DNA of 64,000 nucleotides from an uncultured Pirellulaceae bacterium (GCA_937928555.1 CALFWR010000091.1:1-64000); one strand, 5' to 3'. Counted from the first letter of the stretch, positions 8,991 through 17,047 are shown. Numbers and translations are program-made. The notes: a model not told the origin generated them from the letters alone.

Positions 8991-9065
8991 CCGGAACTAT
9001 TCACGACGACGGGCCTCGGGTGTTGTTACCACAAAGGTGGCGTCACACCTCGTGAGTAATCCGGG
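8991..9065. mobile_element. 75-bp mini-element with MITE termini
   Basis: The ends CCGGAACTATTCACGACGACGG and CCTCGTGAGTAATCCGGG match the F1/F2 termini, but only about 35 bp lie between them. The flanks CTCTT/CTCAT agree at 4 of 5 positions. It looks like an internally deleted F2 derivative. It ends 30 bp before the ATG at 9096, so it may lie in or replace part of that gene's promoter. Confidence 0.65.
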
Positions 9066-9095
9066 CTCATCCCGAACCACATCTGGAGTCCAGAA

Positions 9096-9785
9096 ATGAA
9101 ATACCTTTTGTCCGCTTTTGCAGTTCTCGCATTGTCCTTCTCAGCAATGGCAACGGCACAAGAAGAGACGGTCGGAAAGATCGCCGAAGTTCCTGTTCAA
9201 TCCGCCGAAATCAACGAAGCTCGCGCGAAATTTGAGCAAGCCAAGGCTGACATCGAGCAGGCGCGAGTCCAAGCCGAACAGGCCCAAGCGAAGCTGCAAG
9301 CTGAAATGGCCAGAGCTCGTGCAGAGCAGCAGGCCAAAGCCGCAGAGATGCGAGCCCAGCGCGACGCCAAAATTGTCGAACTTCAGAATGAATTGCAGAT
9401 GCTTCAGGCCCAGCGAACGGGCGAAATGAATTCAGCGATGATCAGCCAGTTGGCTCCCGCTGTGAGCTACGGATCCGGAACAAGGTATGCCGCTCCCATG
9501 CAGCAGCCTGTGCTTTCGCAGCCCATCTACACCCAGCCCGCTGCTCCGATGATCGAAGCACCGCTTGTCCAGCCAGAAATTGTCCAGGCTCCAATCATCC
9601 AGGCTCCGATTGCGGAAGTTGCGCCTGCGACCATTCAGCCCGCACCAGTCGCTGTTCCGGCGTTTCAGTTCGTTCCAGCACCGACTGCGGTTGACTACCT
9701 GCCTCCAGTGTTGGCACCGATCTACAACCAGCCATCAATCGTTATTCCCAAGCGTGGCTGTCGTCATTGCAAAAAACACCGCTAG
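9096..9785 (+). CDS. secreted coiled-coil protein with Pro-rich tail
   Basis: A 229-residue protein with a clear signal peptide (MKYLLSAFAVLALSFSAMATAQ). Residues 35-110 are rich in A/E/Q/R/K with heptad character (EQAKADIEQARVQAEQAQAKL) and form a coiled coil. Residues 115-215 are Pro/Ala/Gln-rich with repeated 'QAPI', 'QPEI' and 'APVA' motifs. The end is Cys/His/Lys-rich (RGCRHCKKHR), which might bind metal or a surface. Not recognised as a family. The start is fixed by a GGAGTC ribosome-binding site. A short mobile element sits just upstream. Confidence 0.75.
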   Translation: MKYLLSAFAVLALSFSAMATAQEETVGKIAEVPVQSAEINEARAKFEQAKADIEQARVQAEQAQAKLQAEMARARAEQQAKAAEMRAQRDAKIVELQNELQMLQAQRTGEMNSAMISQLAPAVSYGSGTRYAAPMQQPVLSQPIYTQPAAPMIEAPLVQPEIVQAPIIQAPIAEVAPATIQPAPVAVPAFQFVPAPTAVDYLPPVLAPIYNQPSIVIPKRGCRHCKKHR

Positions 9786-9857
9786 TGCACCGACACAAGC
9801 CAGGAGTCAGGTTGCCAGTTACTCAGCGCGACTCTCGGAGAATGTAATTGTTTCGAT

Positions 9858-9902
9858 CACCCTCCCATCTGGGAGGGTCGGCGGTTCACCGCCGGGGAGG
9901 GT
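9858..9902. repeat. CCCTCCC/GGGAGGG and GGCGG/CCGCC palindromic repeat
   Basis: Two hairpins in tandem: CCCTCCC-atct-GGGAGGG, then GGCGGTTCACCGCC, followed by a further GGGAGGG copy that could pair with the first arm. It lies about 75 bp after the stop at 9785, so it could act as a terminator or mRNA stabiliser. Repeats of this look are, as far as I recall, common between planctomycete genes, but only one copy is in this window. Confidence 0.55.
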
Positions 9903-9925
9903 TGCGTTCGATTCTCAGAGTTAAG

Positions 9926-10112
9926 CCCGGATTATTCACGACGACGGGCGTTGCTTCTACGTCTGGCCAACGGGAGCAAGGGAAAAGCTAAATTTCAACA
10001 AGAAATGTAAATCATCCGGTAGATAAATACCGCAGCGATCGTTTGATCGCATCAGAGCCGCAGATCACTGTCGGAACTGATTCTGACGCCCACACCTCGT
10101 GAATAATCTGGG
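9926..10112 (+). mobile_element. F1 MITE, 187 bp
   Basis: Full length, with more substitutions than other copies (for example ATCTGGG at the right end), so probably older. The flanks TTAAG and ATCAG do not form a clean target duplication. Placed between the secreted coiled-coil gene and a minus-strand gene ending at 10145. Confidence 0.88.
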
Positions 10113-10144
10113 ATCAGACAGAGCGGATGAAGAATTGTGATTTG

Positions 10145-10690
10145 TCAGTAGGTGTCGCGAGATGCGAAATTACTGCAAAACGACACGACACCGAGAAAGA
10201 TTGTACCCGCGGCGAAACCTGCGGTGCTTTGGTAGTCGCCATTGAAAAAACCGGCAATCGCGATGCATGCAGAGACAACCGACGCGATCCTCAGTGCCCA
10301 TCTGATGCAGGCATTTCTTCTGTTTTGGGGTGCCGGAGACTTAAGCAGGTCGCAACCCCGGGGTTCGTGTCCGGCGGCAATGTTCATTGGAATTGAAAAC
10401 AGGTCAATGACCTGGAGCAAAACTTCGTCAGGACAGTCAGGCTTGACCGAAATGAACGATGTCACTCCGCTGTGCGAGTGGCAATCAACAAAAAAGTCAT
10501 GATTCAAAAACGAAAACGAAACAATCCATGGGTCGCCGTGGTCGCGAACCTGACAATGCTTCAATTCGGGGATCAGGGAGACGTGCTTTTCGGTTGATGG
10601 ACGTAGTAGCGCGAAAGGATGTTCGAAGAAACATCGTCCCGTCGCACCGTACCTTGACCACTCAAAATGTTGTAGCACATGGTCGGTCAT
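10145..10690 (-). CDS. hypothetical protein with C-terminal membrane segments
   Basis: A 181-residue protein if started at ATG 10690 (MTDHVLQHFEWSRYGATGRC); an upstream TTG at 10771 would add 27 residues, but neither start has a strong ribosome-binding site. The N-terminal ~120 residues are soluble with several Cys/His. The last 50 residues contain two hydrophobic stretches (ALRIASVVSACIAIAGFF and STAGFAAGTIFLGVVSF) that should be membrane helices. Family not recognised. It lies among several small unknown genes interspersed with mobile elements. Confidence 0.6.
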   Translation of the reverse strand: MTDHVLQHFEWSRYGATGRCFFEHPFALLRPSTEKHVSLIPELKHCQVRDHGDPWIVSFSFLNHDFFVDCHSHSGVTSFISVKPDCPDEVLLQVIDLFSIPMNIAAGHEPRGCDLLKSPAPQNRRNACIRWALRIASVVSACIAIAGFFNGDYQSTAGFAAGTIFLGVVSFCSNFASRDTY

Positions 10691-10900
10691 GGCAGGCTGA
10701 AGCGAGGTAATGAATTGCGGTGTTGGTTGGGTTGGGTGGTGTTTCTCAATTCCCGTTTCATTTTCGATCAAGGACGTCTTTTGAACATGCGTCCCGAAGG
10801 TCTGGGCCGAACAGTTTCCGGTCGATCTTTACAGCGTTTGCGAATGAAATGCCGGGCCATGGGATGATGCCAACAGATGACAATCGTTCACTGGTGACCA

Positions 10901-11248
10901 TCAGTGATCTCGCGAGACCTGGCGAGAGGATCCGAATGATATGGCGAATTGTTCGATTCCTTGCAAGTTGGCTGAATGGGGCCCGTCTTTCGCTACAGCG
11001 GAATAGAACATCACAAGGCGTCGTCGTCCGGTCATGCGATCAAAGAACGTAGTTTGATCGCGAATGCCTTCGAGCTTGAGGGTTACTTGTCCCGATAGAT
11101 TTTCGATTTGTGCAAATTGCTGCGGATCTTGTTGGATTTCTTCTTTGAGTTGGTCGGCCTTGGATTGCACATCCTGATCGATCGCGAGTGCGACCGCAAC
11201 CAGAGTCACGACAATGAGTAGTAGCCTTAATGTGTAGCGTCGTTTCAA
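10901..11248 (-). CDS. small membrane-anchored hypothetical protein
   Basis: A 115-residue protein starting at TTG 11248 with a GAGGAA ribosome-binding site. An N-terminal basic-hydrophobic segment (MKRRYTLRLLLIVVTLVAVALAI) is a signal anchor. The rest is hydrophilic, with a Gln/Asp-rich helix (KADQLKEEIQQDPQQFAQIE) and a mixed C-terminal domain. Unknown function; possibly periplasmic. Sequence around both of its ends resembles that upstream of the next gene (see findings). Confidence 0.55.
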   Translation of the reverse strand: MKRRYTLRLLLIVVTLVAVALAIDQDVQSKADQLKEEIQQDPQQFAQIENLSGQVTLKLEGIRDQTTFFDRMTGRRRLVMFYSAVAKDGPHSANLQGIEQFAISFGSSRQVSRDH

Positions 11249-11429
11249 GAATGTTCCTCGTGAGAGAATTGAAGCGCGATAACGAATAGCGATGCTGCGT
11301 GGTGTTTCTCAATTCGGCCAGGTCTGGGTGGGGGTGAGGGTTCCGTCTTTGGCGGTCCGGGCCGAACAGTTTCCGGTTAATGAATACGCGGAAACCCAAA
11401 TGTATCTGCGGGATTTGGCTCGGATTTGC

Positions 11430-11738
11430 CTAGCGGTGTTGGTTTCTTTTTCTCAATCGCACTGCAAACAGTATGGCATTGGGAACCGCAAAAACCAGAA
11501 CAATAAAGATCAACCCGTTCATTGGGTAAAAGTGATGTTCGTGATCATAGCTTGCGTAGCGTCGGCCCAGTTGCTGTGCCGTCTGTGCCTGATCAAATTT
11601 AGCCCAGAGAAAAGATATCAGAACCAAGAATCCCAGTGTGACGGTGATCGTAATGTTCAGCAGCGCAAACGACCATCGTGGCGACTTGTCTGCGGGACGC
11701 TGTTGGGGCGACTGGTAAGGATTCTCGGTTGCTGGCAT
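11430..11738 (-). CDS. 'NPYQSP' small membrane protein
   Basis: A 102-residue protein beginning MPATENPYQSPQQRPADKSP. The NPYQSP start is, from memory, a recurrent signature of small planctomycete membrane proteins of unknown function. Two hydrophobic helices follow (ITITVTLGFLVLISFLW and GLIFIVLVFAVPNAILFAV), then a basic end (RLRKRNQHR). The ATG at 11738 is directly preceded by the 5-bp flank of a deleted mobile element (11744-11814), so any original leader and ribosome-binding site have been displaced. Confidence 0.65.
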   Translation of the reverse strand: MPATENPYQSPQQRPADKSPRWSFALLNITITVTLGFLVLISFLWAKFDQAQTAQQLGRRYASYDHEHHFYPMNGLIFIVLVFAVPNAILFAVRLRKRNQHR

Positions 11739-11743
11739 ATCAG

Positions 11744-11814
11744 CCCGGATTGTTCACGACGACGGGCGTTGATTCTAGCGGATTCTGACGCCCACGCCTC
11801 GTGAATGATCCGGG
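11744..11814 (+). mobile_element. internally deleted F1 MITE, 71 bp
   Basis: Left end CCCGGATTGTTCACGACGAC, right end CCTCGTGAATGATCCGGG. The interior jumps from F1 position ~35 to ~152, a deletion of 116 bp. The flanks ATCAG/TTCAG agree at 4 of 5 positions. It sits 5 bp upstream of the start codon of the gene at 11430-11738. Confidence 0.8.
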
Positions 11815-11905
11815 TTCAGGTCGCATTTCGTGTCAACAGGTCTCGAATTGGGCTTCTCCAATCCGATCCCGTCAGGTTCACCGCGTCACGTTTGTTGTGC
11901 CACGT

Positions 11906-12553
11906 TTAGTCTTGGTACAAAATTTGGAGGTTCCGGCCGACAGGGTAGCTTGGTGTTGTCAGCACCAGTGTTGTTGTTTTTGCGTTCCGGTTTTCCTGAA
12001 TCACGATTGAGTATTCCGGGCTACCAGTCAAATATTCACCCGGATTGTTCACGAGGCGTGGGCGTCAGAATCAGTTGCGACCTTGATCCGCGACTCTGAT
12101 GCGATGAAACGATCGCTGTGGTTTTCTTTCACCGGATGATTTTCATTTCTTGTTGAAATTCAGCTTTTCCCTTGCTCCCGTTGGCCAGACGTAGAGTCAA
12201 CGCCCGTCGTCGTGAATAACTCGGGATTCATATTCATTGACTCCCCATCTCCCATCGATCGTCGAGGTCAATGACAAATACAGCTCATGGCGAGAGAGCC
12301 CCAGTTTTTGAAAGCACTGCTCCCGGTTCATGGTCGCATCGAGTCTGTCGAATCGCGTGTCGAGCTTAATCATCTCGTTTTTGCCTGGAGGCGCAAACAC
12401 AGGACGCGGCGGCCATGCAGTTTGGTAAACATACAGACCCATCCCGATGGCAGCGGTTAGCAATAGAAGAAATTTGATGCTGAATTTCACGTTAGTCCGG
12501 AGGGAATCATCTGATCGTCGAGATTGGGCCATCGCAAGTGGATGTCCGCTCAA
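11906..12553 (-). pseudogene. small membrane protein gene interrupted by an F1 MITE
   Basis: The 5' part (12553-12226) encodes a protein with one membrane helix (FSIKFLLLLTAAIGMGLYVY) and a soluble region. At 12225 it runs into the F1 element, which supplies ten foreign residues ending VIHDDGR and a stop at 12197-12199. Deleting 12034-12225 (one ATTCA duplication plus the element) joins GAA-T to AT and restores the frame for 42 more codons to a TAA at 11906-11908, giving a 151-residue protein. The intact form is inferred but the reconstruction is exact. The TTG at 12553 is 3 bp after the stop of the secreted coiled-coil gene; ATG 12532 is an alternative. Probably the last gene of the broken sigma-factor operon. 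Confidence 0.8.
12039..12225 (-). mobile_element. F1 MITE, 187 bp, inside a gene
   Basis: Full length, minus orientation, with a perfect 5-bp target duplication ATTCA (12034-12038 and 12226-12230). It splits the reading frame of the small membrane protein gene 11906-12553. Confidence 0.95.
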
Positions 12554-12556
12554 ATG

Positions 12557-13384
12557 TTACTCTTGCTCTTCCATCCTCTTGAGGTGCTCTTCGGCGTCAC
12601 GAAGCAGGCTCTGGCTGTTATTTAGCTGTTTGGTGAGTGTGACCATACGCTGGCGGGCAAGTTCACGGCTGCGGTCAAGATTCTCTCGCTCGGAAAGAAC
12701 CGGACGGGCTTTGGCGATGGTCGCCAGTAACTCTTCAGTTTTGGCTAGGCGGGCTTTGCTTTCGGCGCGTTCGATTGAGAGTTCGAGCATTGCCGCGTTT
12801 TCTTTGGAATCGCTGGTGCGGGGTTTGGCTCGGATTAAACGCAGCCGGGATTCCGAAAGAGAAAGCTTGGCTCGGATGAGGTCCGATGTGGAACGTGTTC
12901 CTTTTTCGACCAGCGATTTGGTGCGTCCGTAAATTTTGGCGTACTGCGCGTAGATGTCCTGAAGCAGCTCGTATTCCTCATTCGATTCGTCTTCTTTTTC
13001 CTTGAGCGATTCGATCAGGACTTCTCTTTTGGCGTCCATGCCTGCCATTTCAATCATCAACTCAATCCGCTGGGTTTGCAGCGTGCGAATCATGTCCGGG
13101 AAGGATTCCAGCGAGACGCCCAGTTCCGATTCTTTGACAAGCAATTTTTGCAATTGGGTCTCGGAAGCCTCCAGGGATTTGGTTGCTTCTCGAAGTTCTG
13201 TTTCGTGCCGTTGGAAGTTGCGTTGTGCGTTGAGCACAGCAGCTTCGGCCCGGGCGAGAGGCGAAGCCGGTGCCCGAACGCTGCCTCCCGGGCTCTGGGC
13301 CGAACAAGCCTGCATGTCGATAGAGGACAGAAGGACGATGGCAGTCAGGCACAAGGTAAGCGGAATCGATGTTGGGAGTTTCAT
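12557..13384 (-). CDS. secreted coiled-coil protein
   Basis: A 275-residue protein with an N-terminal signal (MKLPTSIPLTLCLTAIVLLSS) and a long helical remainder rich in E/L/R/K/S (about 45-270), with heptads such as RNFQRHETELREATKSLEAS. It looks like a periplasmic coiled-coil protein of the outer-membrane-efflux or cell-envelope type, but no family can be named. Its ATG overlaps the stop of the upstream anti-sigma-like gene by 4 bases (ATGA), so the two are translationally coupled. Confidence 0.7.
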   Translation of the reverse strand: MKLPTSIPLTLCLTAIVLLSSIDMQACSAQSPGGSVRAPASPLARAEAAVLNAQRNFQRHETELREATKSLEASETQLQKLLVKESELGVSLESFPDMIRTLQTQRIELMIEMAGMDAKREVLIESLKEKEDESNEEYELLQDIYAQYAKIYGRTKSLVEKGTRSTSDLIRAKLSLSESRLRLIRAKPRTSDSKENAAMLELSIERAESKARLAKTEELLATIAKARPVLSERENLDRSRELARQRMVTLTKQLNNSQSLLRDAEEHLKRMEEQE

Positions 13385-14073
13385 GATTTGGTCCTTTCGG
13401 ATTCGTTTTCGGTGGTTTGTTCGATAAATTCGCGAGCGATTTTCGCGCCGCGTGTGTTCGGGAAAGTTTCAATAACGTTCTGCATGTCAGAGATCACGTC
13501 GTCGCTGGATGAACCAAGTTCGGCTGGGGTTTGGTCGGCAACGGCGTGGGTGATTGAGAGGACTTCGTGGCGAGAAAGGGAGATGGGTAGAGTCCGTTCG
13601 TGATCGGCGATGGAAGATTCGACTTTGGCCAGTTCGTTGCCAGCAAGGACGTACTCGAATTCGGATTCGAGTGCTTTGAGTTCGGCCAACAGTGCGCCTT
13701 CTTCTGCTGAAAGAGCTTCTGTTGGCGGCGCATCGGGTGTGACGGGGTTGGGCGTGGATTGGGCGACGATGGATGGGGTGACGATGGATGGGGTGAGGGT
13801 GTTGCCTGGTTTGTCACCAGACTGGAACTTCCACCAGCCAAAGAGCGCGATTGCGGCAAAGGAGGCAACAAGGCACGCCGTCATCGCCCGTCGCCATGGT
13901 TGGAGCCCACTGGAGGTGGTGGCTGTTTTGATGGCCGCGTGATCGGTGGATTGGACTTGATCGGGAATCGTCAACAGGTCGGCGACGAGGCTTTCCGGCA
14001 CCGCGACGTCCCGCAAGGCGGCGTCAAGCTGCGAGTCGCTGAGTGGGTTTGGGCTGTCTGGTGAGTCGTTCAT
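13381..14073 (-). CDS. anti-sigma-factor-like single-pass membrane protein
   Basis: A 230-residue protein from ATG 14073. A soluble N-terminus (DSQLDAALRDVAVPESLVADLL) precedes one membrane helix at about 60-78 (AMTACLVASFAAIALFGWW). A long Pro/Thr/Glu-rich and helical region follows, presumably periplasmic. The position directly after an ECF sigma remnant, with ATGA overlap, and the cytoplasm-membrane-periplasm layout fit an anti-sigma factor, but no zinc-binding HxxxCxxC motif is visible. The frame is fused upstream to the sigma remnant without a stop; I take ATG 14073 as the real start. Confidence 0.6.
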   Translation of the reverse strand: MNDSPDSPNPLSDSQLDAALRDVAVPESLVADLLTIPDQVQSTDHAAIKTATTSSGLQPWRRAMTACLVASFAAIALFGWWKFQSGDKPGNTLTPSIVTPSIVAQSTPNPVTPDAPPTEALSAEEGALLAELKALESEFEYVLAGNELAKVESSIADHERTLPISLSRHEVLSITHAVADQTPAELGSSSDDVISDMQNVIETFPNTRGAKIAREFIEQTTENESERTKS

Positions 14074-14322
14074 TGTTTGGGGTTGAGTAGGTCGTCGTCG
14101 GCACGGACAAGGATGGCTTTGAGAGTCCCTTTGTTCTGTTGTCGGGTTGTAGGCGAGGTCTGCAAAGGATTCCGTTGGCGTTGGTGATTTTGATTCTTTG
14201 GTGATCAGTTCCCGGGCGAGGGTGTGGTTGCCGGTCAGACGGAAGGCGACGCGATACATCGAGTCATCGCATGCGTGAATGCACTGCTCGAATTGTTCGC
14301 GGCGGTCCGTTGTCCTGTTCAT
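14070..14322 (-). pseudogene. ECF sigma factor remnant (internal deletion)
   Basis: The first ~40 codons read as the start of a sigma-70 region 2 (FEQCIHACDDSMYRVAFRLT, then GNHTLARELI) typical of ECF sigma factors. After about residue 41 the similarity stops. The last stretch, in a different frame, reads GTLKAILVRADDDLLNPKQ and ends in a TGA overlapping the next gene's ATG, as expected for the tail of region 4. Only about 84 codons remain of the usual ~180, so most of regions 2-4 has been deleted and the frame shifted. Not functional as a sigma factor. Confidence 0.6.
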
Positions 14323-14514
14323 TTCGCCCCGTAGGTGGTGTTTGAATGTGAAGTACTCGAAGTTGGACGGTTGATTCGGTGAAAATGAAAAATGTTGCAG
14401 AAAAGTTTCGCGTTTTTGGTGGCTGATTGGCTTTGTGGCCGTTGGCGGAGCGGTGCTGTGGGTTTGAAGTTAGCCTGTTGGTGGTTGAAAAAGGGGCGGG
14501 TCATGGTCACTTAT

Positions 14515-14701
14515 CCCGAATTATTCACGAGGCGTGGGCGTCAGAATCAGTTCCGGCAGTGATCCGCGACTCAGATACGATGAAACGATCGCTGTGGTTT
14601 TCATCTACCGGATGATTTACATTTCTTGTTGAAGTTCAGCTTTTCCCTTGCTCCGGTTGGCCAGGCGTAGAATTAACGCCCGTCGTCGTGAATAAACCGG
14701 G
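14515..14701 (-). mobile_element. F1 MITE, 187 bp, upstream of speA
   Basis: Full length, minus orientation, with a perfect 5-bp target duplication CTTAT (14510-14514 and 14702-14706). It ends about 50 bp before the speA start codon, so speA transcription must begin within or just after the element, or read through it. Confidence 0.95.
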
Positions 14702-14752
14702 CTTATGTGAGATTCAGTGCATGGACTTTGGCCTGTTGTGCGAAATTTGCGT

Positions 14753-16756
14753 ATGGAAATCGAACCAGTGGAAACCGAATCGGAGTCTTCCAAAATCAAA
14801 AAGTCCGTATCTCATGGAAACCTTCGCCGGGTCCATCGGGCTCACGGGGATGCGACCTGGACGATTGAGGACTCCTGTAGCGTTTATGGAACCGATCGTT
14901 GGAGCAAGGGCTTCTTTGGGATTGGTGATGACGGATACGTTTCGGTCGCTGCTCCAACGGCGTCGGGAACGGTCACGATTTCGATGAAGCAGATCATCGA
15001 CGGGATGCGGGATCGGGAGCTTTCGATGCCGGTGATGCTGCGAATCGAGAACCTGATCGACGAGCGGGTGGTGCGGCTTAACGAGTGCTTCGGCAACGCG
15101 ATCCAGACCACCGGTTACCGCTCGGAGTATCGCAGTGTGTTTCCGATCAAGGTTAACCAGCAGAAGCACGTGATCGAATCGATTTCGCGAGCGGGCGAAA
15201 CTTTCTCGCACGGCCTGGAGGCTGGTAGCAAGCCCGAGTTGATGGTGGCCCTGGCGATGGTGGGTGGACCGGAGAGCTTGATCATCTGCAATGGCTACAA
15301 GGATGAGGAGTTCATTGACCTTGGTTTGCAGGCCCGGCGGCTAGGGTATCGATGCTTTTTTGTGGTCGAGTCGCTGGACGAGTTGAAGTTGATTGTCCAG
15401 AGATCGAAGCACTGGGCGGTTGAGCCACTGATCGGTTGCCGCGTGAAGCTTTCGACGAAAGTCGATGGTCATTGGTCAGCGGACAGCGGCGACCGCAGCC
15501 TGTTTGGCTTGACGGCGCAGAAATTGATCGCGGCGGTGGATGTGTTGCGCGAGGAAGGCATGCTGGACTGCCTGAAGATGTTGCATTTTCACCTAGGAAG
15601 CCAGTTGACCAACATTCGCAATGTTCGTGACGGTGTGCGGGAGGCGTGTCGCTACTACGTGGGGCTGGTCGAAGACGGTGCGCCCCTGGGCTATCTGGAT
15701 CTTGGCGGTGGGTTGGCGGTTGATTACGACGGAACGTTCAGCACTCAGCCGCACAGCCGCAATTATGACTTGAACGAATACTGCGTGGACATTGTCGAAT
15801 CAGTGATGGAGACGATGGACCGCCACGATGTGGCTCACCCGGTGCTGGTAAGCGAGTCGGGTCGCTGGACGGTGGCGCCGATGTCGGTGCTGTTGTTCAA
15901 TGTGCTTTCAGTGACGGATTTTGAACCGATCCCGATCGAGCCGGATGATTCGAGCGAGTTTTGCGAGTCGGTGAAATGTCTGCTGGACGTGATTGAGAAT
16001 CTCAATGCGCGGCGTGTGCAGGAGAACGTCAACGATGCGATGTACTATCGGGACCAGTTGCGGGATCTGTTTCGCGGCGGCCAGATTGGGCTTCGCGAGC
16101 GGGCCTTTGGTGACAATCTTTATCTGAAGATCCTGAACAGAATCGTGTTTGAGGTCTTGCCGCAACTAAAACGTATCCCGTCGGAGTTGGAGTCGCTGCC
16201 GGACCAGTTGGCCGACATTTACTACGGGAATTTCAGCGTGTTTCAATCGCTTCCCGATGCCTGGGCGATCGAGCAGGTGTTTCCGGTAATGCCGCTTCAT
16301 CGGCACCATGAAGAACCGCGACGCAATGCGATCATTGCAGATTTGACCTGCGACTGTGACGGAAAGCTGGATCGGTTTTCAGATTCCGAGGGCGACGTGG
16401 TGCGGACGATTCGGTTGCATGAGTTCAAGGAAGACGAGCCGTATTACCTTGGCGTGTTTCTGGTGGGTGCCTACCAGGAAACGTTGGGCGACTTGCACAA
16501 TCTGTTTGGGGATACCAACGTGGCGAGTGTTGCGGTGACGTCCGAAGGCAGGATTAACTTTGTGGAAGAGATTCAGGGCGACAGTATTTCTGACGTGTTG
16601 AGTTACGTGGAGTATCAGCCGCAGGAGTTGCTGCAGCGGTTTCGTGCCAAGGCCGAGGAGGCGTTGAATTCGGGCGCGATCACGGCCGATCAGCGGCAGA
16701 AGATGTTGAATCTGTATCGCGAAGGGATGCAGGGGTATACGTATTTCGAAGATTGA
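14753..16756 (+). CDS. speA: biosynthetic arginine decarboxylase
   Basis: A PLP enzyme that decarboxylates arginine to agmatine, the first step of the agmatine route to putrescine. 667 residues from ATG 14753, close to the ~658 of E. coli SpeA. The start region WTIEDSCSVYGTDRW, the PLP lysine at about K133 in FPIKVNQQKH, HFHLGSQLTNI, LDLGGGLAVDYDG and SESGR are all characteristic. A GTG at 14717 would add 12 residues; neither start has a good ribosome-binding site. The promoter region is occupied by an F1 element, and an F2-like element starts 2 bp after the stop. Confidence 0.95.
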   Translation: MEIEPVETESESSKIKKSVSHGNLRRVHRAHGDATWTIEDSCSVYGTDRWSKGFFGIGDDGYVSVAAPTASGTVTISMKQIIDGMRDRELSMPVMLRIENLIDERVVRLNECFGNAIQTTGYRSEYRSVFPIKVNQQKHVIESISRAGETFSHGLEAGSKPELMVALAMVGGPESLIICNGYKDEEFIDLGLQARRLGYRCFFVVESLDELKLIVQRSKHWAVEPLIGCRVKLSTKVDGHWSADSGDRSLFGLTAQKLIAAVDVLREEGMLDCLKMLHFHLGSQLTNIRNVRDGVREACRYYVGLVEDGAPLGYLDLGGGLAVDYDGTFSTQPHSRNYDLNEYCVDIVESVMETMDRHDVAHPVLVSESGRWTVAPMSVLLFNVLSVTDFEPIPIEPDDSSEFCESVKCLLDVIENLNARRVQENVNDAMYYRDQLRDLFRGGQIGLRERAFGDNLYLKILNRIVFEVLPQLKRIPSELESLPDQLADIYYGNFSVFQSLPDAWAIEQVFPVMPLHRHHEEPRRNAIIADLTCDCDGKLDRFSDSEGDVVRTIRLHEFKEDEPYYLGVFLVGAYQETLGDLHNLFGDTNVASVAVTSEGRINFVEEIQGDSISDVLSYVEYQPQELLQRFRAKAEEALNSGAITADQRQKMLNLYREGMQGYTYFED

Positions 16757-16757
16757 G

Positions 16758-16940
16758 CCCGGATTATTCACCAGGCGTAGGCGTGATTTTCAGTTCGCCC
16801 GATGAACGCTGTGTCCGTTGGGAAAATTCCCTGTTTTGAATTCATCAACAGGGTGAACTTTGGCGAGTCCTGTTTTTCGCGAGTCAATTGGGAAAGCGTG
16901 TGTCGACGGCCCACTGCCGAAGTACTAGAATCGACTTCGG
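16758..16940 (+). mobile_element. diverged F2 MITE
   Basis: The left end CCCGGATTATTCACCAGGCG and the following ~110 bp track the F2 consensus (TTTCAGTT, GATGAAC, TTCATCAACAGGGTGAAC). The right end is decayed; a CTTCGG at 16935-16940 fits the expected length. The possible target site TTGAG at 16753-16757 would include the speA TGA stop. Confidence 0.6.
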
Positions 16941-17047
16941 TTGTTTGGCTTTGATGCGGCGGACGTTGGCATGGGGTTTCATGTCCGGGCCAACGGGCAG
17001 CTTGCAGGAGATGATGTTGGGTACAACGTTTGTGCTCAGGTAGTTCA

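Noticed and set aside
13381-14322. A single 313-residue sigma/anti-sigma fusion protein
   Set aside because: The frame is continuous, but the middle 40 residues have no sigma character, and an alternative frame ends with a TGA overlapping a good ATG; a deletion remnant is more likely than a functional fusion.
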